This document shows, in pieces, positions 1 to 5,795 of a stretch of 6,771 bases of DNA (position 1 is the stretch's first letter; every line of letters starts with the position of its first letter). The notes under the pieces are model-generated. The model did not search any database. It was not told the origin of the DNA and saw only the letters and a program-made list of their open reading frames with translations. Source of the stretch: PSLL01 sp964389705 (GTDB taxonomy: Bacteria > Desulfobacterota_D > UBA1144 > Nemesobacterales > CSP1-2). The translations under genes and the position numbers were made by a program. The stretch spans positions 1-6,771 of the forward strand of contig CAYMEO010000105.1 of NCBI GenBank assembly GCA_964389705.1. The letters are read 5' to 3'.

Positions 1-2
1 GT

Positions 3-65
3 GATGGACAGCAACTATTTGAGAAATCAGTAGACTATGTTCTATACCATATTGACATATGGTAA
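3..65 (+). CDS. Possible 3' end of an upstream gene (partial, unidentified)
   Basis: Frame 3 is open from the window edge to a TAA at 63-65 and reads DGQQLFEKSVDYVLYHIDIW. The amphipathic pattern looks like a real C-terminal helix rather than random sequence, but 20 residues are too few to name a family. If real, its last codons overlap the promoter and first palindrome of the toxin-antitoxin module downstream. The alternative is that this stretch is intergenic: frame 1 also ends early, at 31-33. Confidence 0.35.
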   Translation, partial: DGQQLFEKSVDYVLYHIDIW

Positions 66-83
66 TATATACAGCATATATTA
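45..83. promoter_or_regulatory. Two contiguous perfect inverted repeats, candidate operator of the VapBC module
   Basis: The first repeat (45-64) has arms TACCATAT and ATATGGTA around a TGAC spacer, with 8 of 8 bases paired. The second (63-83) has arms TAATATAT and ATATATTA around ACAGC, also 8 of 8. They share two bases, and their centres lie 18.5 bp apart. They cover the -35 and -10 region of the promoter before the antitoxin. Ribbon-helix-helix antitoxins of this type are known to bind such palindromes as dimers or tetramers and to repress their own operon; that this one does so is inference. Confidence 0.6.
52..82 (+). promoter_or_regulatory. Sigma-70-type promoter of the vapBC module
   Basis: A perfect -35 box TTGACA (52-57) is followed by TATATT (77-82), a 5 of 6 match to the -10 consensus, with a 19-bp spacer; CATATA at 75-80 gives 17 bp but a poorer match. 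The -35 sits across the centre of the first palindrome and the -10 lies in the right arm of the second, so an antitoxin bound there would block polymerase. The expected transcript starts near 89, leaving a short leader that contains the antitoxin ribosome-binding site. Confidence 0.5.
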
Positions 84-108
84 GGCTAATTTTTACGAGG
101 AATAGATT

Positions 109-309
109 ATGGGAACCGCCAAAAAGATTACGTTTGAAGTTCCAGAAGAACTCCTAAAGAACGCCCAAGCACAGACGGGGGAAGGAATATCCAAAACTGT
201 CAGGCGCGGTCTTCAGCTCCTCGCCGCGACTAAGTCGTTTCAACGGCTACGAAATATGAAGGGCAAAGTCAGATTCTCCAAAACTATAGATGAAATTAAG
301 CACGACTGA
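109..309 (+). CDS. vapB: VapB-like ribbon-helix-helix antitoxin
   Basis: This 66-residue protein is the likely antitoxin of a type II toxin-antitoxin pair. It opens with a beta strand (KKITFEVP, 5-12), followed by two helices (about 13-23 and 28-44), the usual order of a ribbon-helix-helix DNA-binding dimer. Its tail (about 45-66, LRNMKGKVRFSKTIDEIKHD) resembles the toxin-wrapping C-terminus of VapB proteins, which often carries a 'LRGKV' plus acidic segment. The ATG is supported by GAGG at 97-100, eight bases upstream. The stop lies two bases before the toxin ATG, the usual antitoxin-first order. It should neutralise the downstream PIN toxin and repress the operon through the palindromes at 45-83. 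The family is assigned from fold pattern and context; the exact subfamily is uncertain. Confidence 0.8.
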   Translation: MGTAKKITFEVPEELLKNAQAQTGEGISKTVRRGLQLLAATKSFQRLRNMKGKVRFSKTIDEIKHD

Positions 310-311
310 AA

Positions 312-690
312 ATGATCGCAGTAGACAGCAGTTCATTGATTGCTTTTTCTTGGCGGTGATAGCGGAAGTGATGTGAATGCCGTCGAAGACGCGCTAAACG
401 CCCAAGCTTTAATTCTGCCACCAGTAGTTTTAACTGAAATTCTTAGCGATCCAAAATTGCCTAAACAAGTTGTAAATACTCTTCTTGGATTACCTACGTT
501 AGATATACTTCCGGGGTATTGGGAACGCGCAGGCAAGACAAGGGCTAAAATTCTTGTAAGAAGGTTTAAAGTTCGAGTTGCGGATGCTGTCATTGCTCAG
601 AGTTGTCTGGATTACGATACCCCTCTAATCACACGCGATAGGGACTTCCGTCATTTTGAAAAGTTTGCACAACTTAAGGTTATTTGGTAG
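312..690 (+). pseudogene. vapC: VapC-type PIN-domain ribonuclease toxin, frameshifted near the 5' end
   Basis: Reading from ATG 312 gives MIAVDSSSLIAF, the start of a PIN domain, then SWR and a TGA stop at 357-359. The rest of the toxin continues in the +1 frame to TAG at 688-690. Removing one T from the TTTTT run at 344-348 restores a 125-residue protein, normal for VapC. In that form the four PIN acidic residues are present: D5 (IAVDSS), E42 (VVLTEIL), D91 (RVADAVIA) and D109 or D111 (TRDRDF). VapC toxins are Mg2+-dependent RNases, often cutting initiator tRNA or rRNA. As read, only a TTG at 340 could start the long frame, and that product would lack D5. The gene is therefore inactivated, read by +1 frameshifting, or affected by a sequencing error. 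It has no strong Shine-Dalgarno and probably relies on coupling to vapB two bases upstream. Confidence 0.8.
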
Positions 691-702
691 TCCCCATCTA
701 AG

Positions 703-731
703 TTGAACAGCTTTAGGTTTACCAATATACT
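703..731 (+). promoter_or_regulatory. Promoter of fmt, giving a near-leaderless transcript
   Basis: TTGAAC (703-708, 4 of 6) and TATACT (726-731, 5 of 6) are separated by exactly 17 bp. Transcription should start near 738, only about four bases before the fmt ATG at 742. This fits the absence of any Shine-Dalgarno in front of fmt. It also means the TTG at 703, which opens the longest frame, is part of the -35 box and not a start codon. Confidence 0.5.
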
Positions 732-741
732 CTGTAATAAA

Positions 742-1668
742 ATGAGAATAATATTCATGGGAACGCCTGAGTTTGCAGTGCCTTCACTCAAGGCTCTGAT
801 AGAGTCAGGGGAGCAGGTTGTTTCAGTTGTCTGTCAGCCGGATAAACCTAAAGGCAGAGGGCTTGAGGTTAAGGCGCCTCCGACTAAAGTTCTTGCCGAA
901 AAACACGGTATTCCCGTCTTGCAGCCACAGAAGATCAAAACGGAGGAGTTCTTTGACAAGCTCAAGGAACTCAAACCAGATTTAATCTGTGTTGCTGCAT
1001 ATGGGAAAATACTGCCAAAAAATATACTTGACCTTCCTCCATATGGCTGTATAAACGTCCATGCCTCCCTCCTTCCTAAGTATAGAGGCGCGGCGCCAAT
1101 TAACTGGGCGATAATAAGAGGGGAAAAGACCACAGGAATCACAACAATGAAGATGGATGAAGGCATGGACACAGGAGACATCCTCCTCAAAAGGGAGATG
1201 CCAATTGATGATGAAGACACGGGAGAGACCCTGTCCAGGAAGCTCTCCGAGATGGGAGCGGAGGTTCTAATTGAAACTATAAGTCTCCTTAAGAAAGGAA
1301 AGCTTAACCCAATTCCTCAAGACCATTCTCAAGCCACCTACGCGCCTATGCTTAAAAAAGAGGACGGAAAAATAGATTGGAAAAAATCGGCCGAAGAGAT
1401 TAGAAACCTGATTCGCGGTGCCCTTCCCTGGCCAGGGGCTTATACAACGCTTGAAGGAAAACTCTTAAAGATATATAAGGCCGGTGTTACCTCGGGAAAA
1501 GGTAGGCCGGGGGAGGTAATAAAATCCAATTCCGGAGCCTTGACAGTGGCAACTGGAATCGGCGCGCTTGATATTTTAGAGATTCAAATAGAGGGAGGGA
1601 AAAGATTAAAAACAGAGGCCTTCCTAAGAGGAAGAAGAATCAAAGAGGGAACCTTATTAGGAGATTAA
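742..1668 (+). CDS. fmt: Methionyl-tRNA formyltransferase
   Basis: Fmt transfers the formyl group of 10-formyltetrahydrofolate to Met-tRNA(fMet) in the cytoplasm, preparing the initiator tRNA. The 308-residue product starts MRIIFMGTPEFAVPSL, the canonical Fmt N-terminus, so ATG 742 is preferred over the in-frame TTG at 703. The N-terminal Rossmann-like formyltransferase domain spans about 1-200. It carries the signature NVHASLLPKYRGAAPIN (105-121) with catalytic N105 and H107, and the third catalytic residue D143 in MDTGD. The C-terminal tRNA-binding domain (about 205-308) begins at KIDWKKSAEEIRNLIR and includes the LPWPGA motif. Length matches the family. The usual partner def (peptide deformylase) is not in the window. 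No Shine-Dalgarno is visible, and the promoter lies almost against the start codon. The stop sits inside a weak terminator hairpin, and the next gene is convergent. Confidence 0.97.
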   Translation: MRIIFMGTPEFAVPSLKALIESGEQVVSVVCQPDKPKGRGLEVKAPPTKVLAEKHGIPVLQPQKIKTEEFFDKLKELKPDLICVAAYGKILPKNILDLPPYGCINVHASLLPKYRGAAPINWAIIRGEKTTGITTMKMDEGMDTGDILLKREMPIDDEDTGETLSRKLSEMGAEVLIETISLLKKGKLNPIPQDHSQATYAPMLKKEDGKIDWKKSAEEIRNLIRGALPWPGAYTTLEGKLLKIYKAGVTSGKGRPGEVIKSNSGALTVATGIGALDILEIQIEGGKRLKTEAFLRGRRIKEGTLLGD

Positions 1669-1686
1669 AAGCATTCCTAGTTTTTT
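1656..1686 (+). terminator. Weak intrinsic terminator of fmt
   Basis: Bases 1656-1663 (ATTAGGAG) pair with 1674-1681 (TTCCTAGT) in an eight-pair stem that includes two G-U pairs, with a 10-base loop, and a run of six T follows at 1681-1686. The fmt stop codon lies in the loop. The stem is AU-rich and therefore weak. It is the only terminator-like structure in the 16 bp between the two convergent stop codons. Confidence 0.4.
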
Positions 1687-2227
1687 ATTCGTTTATCTCA
1701 TTCCATTCTTTCCATACATCTGCCAATCTTTGAAGCCGAGCAATGTCCTGTGTATATATTTGAGGATCATTCTGCCAAATCTTGAATCTCTCAAAGACGA
1801 TTTTTAGTTTAGTCTTCAACAATGATGGATCGAGATCGCAGCTTATTACTCCTAATGGATAAAACATCCTATAGAAAAGAATTTGCCTAGGTTCTAATGT
1901 ATGGTATGCAACCAACCCCGTATGAACAAAGGCATAGGCTACTCCAAAAGAAGATGCCATCTCTTCATTAAGCCCAAGCCTTTCTGCGGCGATCGAACCA
2001 AGTACGGTAAATACATTTAAAGCCTCGGCTGTAGCATATCCACTTTGAGGAAACTTCCTATCCATTTCAATTACATTCGATATAAAACCCTCGTATGCCT
2101 GCTTGATAAGCCATTTAGAAATATTAGGATCGTCGAGATCAATATCTCCTATATCACCACACATCTCAAAAGACTGTCTTAGTTTTTCCCATTCTCTCTT
2201 TACTATTTGAGTAGCTTTATCTATCAT
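1685..2227 (-). CDS. Hypothetical protein, 180 residues, family not recognised
   Basis: I do not recognise this protein. It appears cytoplasmic and mostly helical: there is no signal peptide and no convincing membrane segment. A charged N-terminal helix (about 1-22) is followed by an acidic linker GDIGDIDLDDP (25-34). A hydrophobic, small-residue-rich middle (about 63-125) contains AEALNVFTVLGSIAAERLG and FGVAYAFVHTGLVAYHTLEPRQILFYRMFYP. The tail is charged and rich in Trp (W151, W172, W175). It holds only two cysteines (C23, C130) and no metal or nucleotide motif. The ATG is well supported: GGGGGA (2235-2240) lies seven bases upstream, and an extended -10 promoter lies about 40 bases upstream. 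It stands alone, convergent with fmt and divergent from ntrB, as expected of an inserted accessory gene. A good start signal, promoter and uninterrupted frame support a real gene. Confidence 0.75.
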   Translation of the reverse strand: MIDKATQIVKREWEKLRQSFEMCGDIGDIDLDDPNISKWLIKQAYEGFISNVIEMDRKFPQSGYATAEALNVFTVLGSIAAERLGLNEEMASSFGVAYAFVHTGLVAYHTLEPRQILFYRMFYPLGVISCDLDPSLLKTKLKIVFERFKIWQNDPQIYTQDIARLQRLADVWKEWNEINE

Positions 2228-2267
2228 TTATCTGTCCCCCTTTATACTTTATCCCCAAACCTACAAA

Positions 2268-2276
2268 ATTATAACA
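2268..2276 (-). promoter_or_regulatory. Extended -10 promoter of the 180-residue hypothetical gene
   Basis: On the minus strand the sequence reads TGTTATAAT: a perfect TATAAT (2268-2273) preceded by the TGn extended -10 element. No good -35 box lies 16-18 bp upstream, which extended -10 promoters tolerate. The transcript should start near 2260, giving a leader of about 33 bases that includes the GGGGGA ribosome-binding site. Confidence 0.5.
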
Positions 2277-2475
2277 CCTCAGACGGAACTGAGTTATGGA
2301 TTATCAAAACTCATACAAAAATAAAATTCCGGCCCCTTCTTTTTAAATCACTGATTATTAAAATATCATATATCTACAAAAATTCATTATTAAGTAATTA
2401 TTAGCCCCCCTCTCATAATACTTTATATTCTACTCAACAGAGGAATTAGTACTAAAGTCAAGCCATCAGCGTCGT

Positions 2476-2504
2476 TTGAATCTCCATAATATTCTGAGTA
2501 AGAT
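2476..2504 (+). promoter_or_regulatory. Candidate sigma-70 promoter of ntrBC
   Basis: TTGAAT (2476-2481, 4 of 6) and TAAGAT (2499-2504, 4 of 6) are 17 bp apart, placing a start near 2511, about 20 bases before the ntrB ATG. Both boxes are only partial matches, so this is a candidate. No sigma-54 -24/-12 element was found here. Confidence 0.3.
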
Positions 2505-2531
2505 TTACTTTCGTATATCAATTGCAAAAAG

Positions 2532-3602
2532 ATGAAAGGAATTACAAGGAGTAAAGAGGACTTTTTCCAGAATCTCTTTGATGCCCTTCCCGAGGGAATA
2601 ATTGTTCTCAACGAATCCTTTTCTATCCTGAGTATGAACTATACAGCAGAGATGGTTTTTAAAATCTCAAGAGAGAAGGCCTGTGGCAGACTGTCCTCCG
2701 AAATACTGCCCGAAGAGATGGAGAGCATCGCAGAGAAAGCACTCCGCGAAGAGCGTACTATATTCGGGGATGAGATTAACCCAGTCTTAAAAGGAGGAGA
2801 AAGAATCTCGATTCAGACAGTAGCCTCTCCTCTATTTTCTGACAAAGGCACTATATTGGGTGTGATTCTTCAGATAAAAGACCTTGCGGGGACAAAATTC
2901 TTGAGTGGAAAAAACCTTCAGAAAAATTCAGCCTCTACACTAGAAGAACTGATTCTCGGTCTTGCACATGAACTGAAAAATCCACTGAGTGGAATAAAAG
3001 GAGCGGCACAGATACTCTTTGAGGAGAAAGGAAACAAAGCAACTGTAAGATGTGCAGAAATAATTATAAAAGAGGTAGATAGGCTCTGTGCGCTCCTTGA
3101 TAAGCTCAAACAGCTTGAGCCGTTTGCCAAAGAGGTATTTGAGCCTGTAAATATACATCAAATCCTCTCGGAGATATTATTTCTCGAATCGAGATCCATC
3201 CGAGGCAAAGAGATTAAGTTTATTGAGAATTACGACCTAGCCCTACCCCCAGTCCTAGGCGACAGAGACTCTCTTAAGCAGGTATTTTTAAACCTCATTA
3301 AAAACGCCCATGAATCAATACCGAGAAATGGAACCGTGGAGGTTTCAACAAGATGGATTACTGACTACAAACTCAGGGGTGAAAACGCCATATCTGTGTA
3401 TATAAAAGACAGCGGAGTGGGGATTTCAAAAAAGGCCCTAGAGAGGGTTTTCTCTCCCTTTTATACAACGAAAAAAGAGGGTTCTGGACTTGGCCTGTTT
3501 CTTGCATACCAAATTATAGCAAAACACGGAGGCGCCATTTTTGTAGAGAGCGAACTAGGAAAAGGAACGGTGTTTAAGGTTTATTTGCCAATATATAAAT
3601 AG
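2532..3602 (+). CDS. ntrB: NtrB-type sensor histidine kinase
   Basis: A soluble 356-residue histidine kinase that phosphorylates the partner NtrC-type regulator encoded 41 bp downstream. There are no membrane segments, as in NtrB/GlnL (about 350 residues). An N-terminal PAS domain (about 10-120, starting FFQNLFDALPEGIIVLNE) is followed by the dimerisation/phosphoacceptor domain with the NtrB-typical motif GLAHELKNPLSGIKGAAQIL (143-162); H147 is the phosphorylated residue. The ATPase domain shows the N box (FLNLIKNAHE, N254 and N258), G1 (DSGVG, D293), F box (FSPFYTTK) and G2 (GSGLGL, 317-322). The frame is closed by a TAA at 2499 and ATG 2532 is its first good start; the PAS domain begins right after it. 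No Shine-Dalgarno is visible. In known systems GlnB/PII controls NtrB according to nitrogen status, but no glnB or glnA is nearby, so the stimulus here is unproven. Confidence 0.9.
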   Translation: MKGITRSKEDFFQNLFDALPEGIIVLNESFSILSMNYTAEMVFKISREKACGRLSSEILPEEMESIAEKALREERTIFGDEINPVLKGGERISIQTVASPLFSDKGTILGVILQIKDLAGTKFLSGKNLQKNSASTLEELILGLAHELKNPLSGIKGAAQILFEEKGNKATVRCAEIIIKEVDRLCALLDKLKQLEPFAKEVFEPVNIHQILSEILFLESRSIRGKEIKFIENYDLALPPVLGDRDSLKQVFLNLIKNAHESIPRNGTVEVSTRWITDYKLRGENAISVYIKDSGVGISKKALERVFSPFYTTKKEGSGLGLFLAYQIIAKHGGAIFVESELGKGTVFKVYLPIYK

Positions 3603-3643
3603 TTGGCAGCCGCAAGCAATACTATTTTTATGTTATTTATGAG

Positions 3644-5089
3644 ATGAAAAAGAAGATCTTAGTAGTAGACGATGAAGAGAGCATAAGGTGGGTCTTGGGA
3701 ACGTGCCTGGAGAAGGCAGGATATTCAGTTAAGTACGGAGAAAACGGTGCTGAGGCCCTTGAGAAGGCAAATTCAGAGAGATTCTCACTGATTTTACTCG
3801 ATATAAAGATGCCCGATCTAGATGGGCTTGAGGTTCTCGAGGAACTCAGGGCAAATGGAATTGATATTCCTGTGATTATAATCACCGCCCAAAACACAGT
3901 AAAAAACGCAATTGAGGCGATGAAGCGCGGGGCCTACGACTACATTGCAAAGCCATTTGATTTAGATGAGGTAAAGCTCACCGCCAAAAGGGCAATAGAA
4001 AACTATGAGAACTCAAAAAAGCTTGAACTCCTGAGTGCCAAATTCAAAGAGTTTGCAGAGCAGGAGCCACAGGGTGGGATGGTTGGCAAATCCCCTGCTA
4101 TGCTTAAGATCTACAAAACCATTGGGCGCATAGCTGAAAAGGATTTAACAGTCCTCATTACGGGAGAAAGCGGAACAGGAAAGGAGCTCGTAGCCCGTAG
4201 GATTCACTTCGATAGCCACAGGAGAAACGAAAGATTCGTGGCGGTAAACATCGCAGCGATCCCGAAAGAGCTCCTTGAAAGTGAGCTCTTTGGATACGAA
4301 AAGGGCGCTTTTACGGGAGCGGCAATCAGAAAGCAAGGGAGATTTGAAGATGCCCATAGGGGAACGCTCCTGCTGGATGAGATAGGAGATATGCCCATTG
4401 AGCTTCAGACAAAACTCCTTAGGGTTCTCGAAGAAAAACAGTTCTATCGCCTCGGAGGCGAAAAACCAGTTGAGGTAGATGTAAGGGTAATTGCCTCAAC
4501 AAACAAAGACCTACAAAAAGAGATGGAAAAAGGGGCCTTTAGAAAGGACCTCTACTACAGAATCAATACCATAACAATAGAGCTCCCACCTCTTAGAGAG
4601 AGAAAAGAGGATATCCCGCTTCTCGTAGAGCACTTTGTTCAAAAATACGCAGAGCAGCTGGGTACGGGAAGAAAAGGAGTCATAATTTCAGATGAGGCAA
4701 AACAGATGCTCCTTAGGTATAATTGGCCTGGAAACATAAGGGAACTTGAAAATACAATAAAGCGCGTACTAGTTCTCTGTTCAGATACAGTGATTACACC
4801 CGATGCACTCCTTGAGGCAGTTCCATACCTAGACGGTACAAAGAAGAAGGAAAACTCATTTGACGATTTGGTGGTTACAGAGATCCTAAACTTGATCAAC
4901 TTAAATCAAGGGTCCCCTCACCGAATCTATGACACGGCTATAAAACGGGTTGAAAAACCACTAATAGAGGCAATCCTCAAGATTACAAAAGGAAATAAAA
5001 AGAAGGCCGCTACAATCCTTGGGATAAACAGGAACACGCTTTCAAAAAAGATAGAGGAACTCGGAATCTATGAAGATGACTCGGAATGA
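3644..5089 (+). CDS. ntrC: NtrC-type sigma-54-dependent response regulator
   Basis: A 481-residue transcription activator with the full NtrC layout. The receiver domain (1-120) has the acidic pocket D9/D10, phosphoacceptor D53 (LLDIKMPD), T81 and K103. The AAA+ sigma-54 interaction domain (about 145-385) has Walker A GESGTGKE (174-181), the sigma-54 contact loop GAFTGA (221-226), Walker B LLLDEIGD (242-249), arginine-finger region FRKDLYYRIN (299-308) and sensor II WPGNIREL (361-368). The Fis-type helix-turn-helix (about 450-475, KKAATILGINRNTLSKKI) carries the RNTL pattern common in NtrC. Phosphorylated by NtrB, it should oligomerise, hydrolyse ATP and open sigma-54 promoters. It follows ntrB by 41 bp, probably as one transcript, and has no clear Shine-Dalgarno. 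Its last 22 bp overlap the 3' end of rnc on the other strand. Whether it controls nitrogen genes is inferred from similarity; other NtrC-family regulators share this architecture. Confidence 0.93.
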   Translation: MKKKILVVDDEESIRWVLGTCLEKAGYSVKYGENGAEALEKANSERFSLILLDIKMPDLDGLEVLEELRANGIDIPVIIITAQNTVKNAIEAMKRGAYDYIAKPFDLDEVKLTAKRAIENYENSKKLELLSAKFKEFAEQEPQGGMVGKSPAMLKIYKTIGRIAEKDLTVLITGESGTGKELVARRIHFDSHRRNERFVAVNIAAIPKELLESELFGYEKGAFTGAAIRKQGRFEDAHRGTLLLDEIGDMPIELQTKLLRVLEEKQFYRLGGEKPVEVDVRVIASTNKDLQKEMEKGAFRKDLYYRINTITIELPPLRERKEDIPLLVEHFVQKYAEQLGTGRKGVIISDEAKQMLLRYNWPGNIRELENTIKRVLVLCSDTVITPDALLEAVPYLDGTKKKENSFDDLVVTEILNLINLNQGSPHRIYDTAIKRVEKPLIEAILKITKGNKKKAATILGINRNTLSKKIEELGIYEDDSE

Positions 5090-5748
5090 TTGGATACACT
5101 GAGATTTTCTAGCCCCTCTTTAGCGGCAGACTGCTCCGCCTCCTTTTTGCTCTTTCCAGAACCCCTGCCTAAAACCCTCCTTCCAACCTTTACCTCAATG
5201 TGGAAACACTTGCTATGTGCGGGGCCCTCTTCAAGGATGACTTTATACTTAGGTCTGGTCCCATAGTGCTTTTGAACCAGTTCCTGAAGCCGTGTCTTAT
5301 AGTCAATAAATATCTCTTTATTCTCAAGACAGTCCTTTAAAAGGCGGGAGATTATTTGAGACGCCTTCCGGTATCCGGCATCTAAATAGATCGCTCCAAT
5401 AACAGCCTCAAATGCACCTGCAAGGTTTGACTCCCTTTCCCTCCCTCCCGTGAGTTCCTCCCCCTTTCCGAGCAGGATCTCATGATTAATCCCAAGTTCG
5501 CGCGCAAACCGTGCAAAGTTCACCCTGCTTACAAGGGCACTCTTCATTCTAGAGAGCATCCCTTCAGAGGCTTCGGGAAAGCGGTCATATAGGAATCGCG
5601 CAACGACACAACCGAGAACAGCGTCCCCAAGAAATTCAAGTCTCTCATTGCTCTCTACAGAGGCCTCATTGGCAAATGAACTGTGGGTAAGGGAAGTTTT
5701 AAGCAGGCTCGGATTCTTAAACCTGTATCCGAGCTTTTTATCTATCAT
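5068..5748 (-). CDS. rnc: Ribonuclease III, with one metal-binding Asp replaced by Gly
   Basis: RNase III cleaves double-stranded RNA in rRNA precursors, mRNAs and antisense duplexes. The 226-residue length is normal. The endonuclease domain (about 1-148) carries the signature NERLEFLGDAVLG (34-46) with catalytic E35, E38 and D42, then E62 (SEGMLSR) and E114 (AFEAVIGAIYLD). A dsRNA-binding domain follows (about 150-216) ending with the KSKKEAEQSAAKEGL helix. The oddity is residue 111: the usual 'LAD..EA' motif reads LAGAFEA, so the Asp that helps hold the catalytic Mg2+ (D114 in E. coli, D107 in Aquifex) is Gly. The codon is GGT (5416-5418), one transition away from GAT. The other active-site residues are kept. 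The start has only a distant AGG as Shine-Dalgarno; translation from ATG 5748 fits the family N-terminus. The gene lies 47 bp after the DUF3943-like gene on the same strand and overlaps ntrC tail to tail. Confidence 0.96.
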   Translation of the reverse strand: MIDKKLGYRFKNPSLLKTSLTHSSFANEASVESNERLEFLGDAVLGCVVARFLYDRFPEASEGMLSRMKSALVSRVNFARFARELGINHEILLGKGEELTGGRERESNLAGAFEAVIGAIYLDAGYRKASQIISRLLKDCLENKEIFIDYKTRLQELVQKHYGTRPKYKVILEEGPAHSKCFHIEVKVGRRVLGRGSGKSKKEAEQSAAKEGLENLSVSNHSESSS

Positions 5749-5754
5749 GGACGT

Positions 5755-5775
5755 AAAAACCTAACACAATGTGTT
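5755..5775 (-). terminator. Possible weak terminator or hairpin between the DUF3943-like gene and rnc
   Basis: On the minus strand AACAC-ATT-GTGTT forms a five-pair hairpin, followed after AGG by five T residues (5755-5759). At DNA level it is a perfect 13-bp inverted repeat, AACACA-A-TGTGTT on the plus strand (5763-5775). It could reduce read-through from the upstream gene into rnc, or serve as a binding site. The stem is short, so confidence is low. Confidence 0.25.
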
Positions 5776-5795
5776 TGAAAATCAATCCCCATTCT

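Larger units (their letters stand above)
2228..2531. other. AT-rich divergent intergenic region between the hypothetical gene and ntrB
   Basis: These 304 bases are very AT-rich, particularly 2310-2405, and hold no convincing gene; the short plus-strand frame at 2207-2404 is low-complexity and has no Shine-Dalgarno. The left side contains the promoter and ribosome-binding site of the minus-strand gene. A small inverted repeat, CTCAG (2278-2282) and CTGAG (2289-2293), lies just upstream of that -10. The right side holds a candidate promoter for ntrB. No RNA gene or riboswitch is seen. Confidence 0.6.

Noticed and set aside
703..741. Upstream TTG start adding 13 residues to Fmt
   Set aside because: The family N-terminus begins exactly at MRIIFMGTPEFAVPSL (742), and the TTG lies in the likely -35 box.
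834..1220. Minus-strand open frame of 128 codons inside fmt
   Set aside because: It is the complement of a clear fmt coding region, has no family resemblance and is a shadow frame.
2207..2404. Plus-strand 65-codon frame in the AT-rich gap
   Set aside because: It overlaps the start of the minus-strand gene, has no Shine-Dalgarno and has a low-complexity composition.
3604..3618. TTGGCA...AAGCA before ntrC as a sigma-54 -24/-12 promoter
   Set aside because: The GG-to-GC spacing is one base short and the -12 half reads AAGC instead of TTGC.
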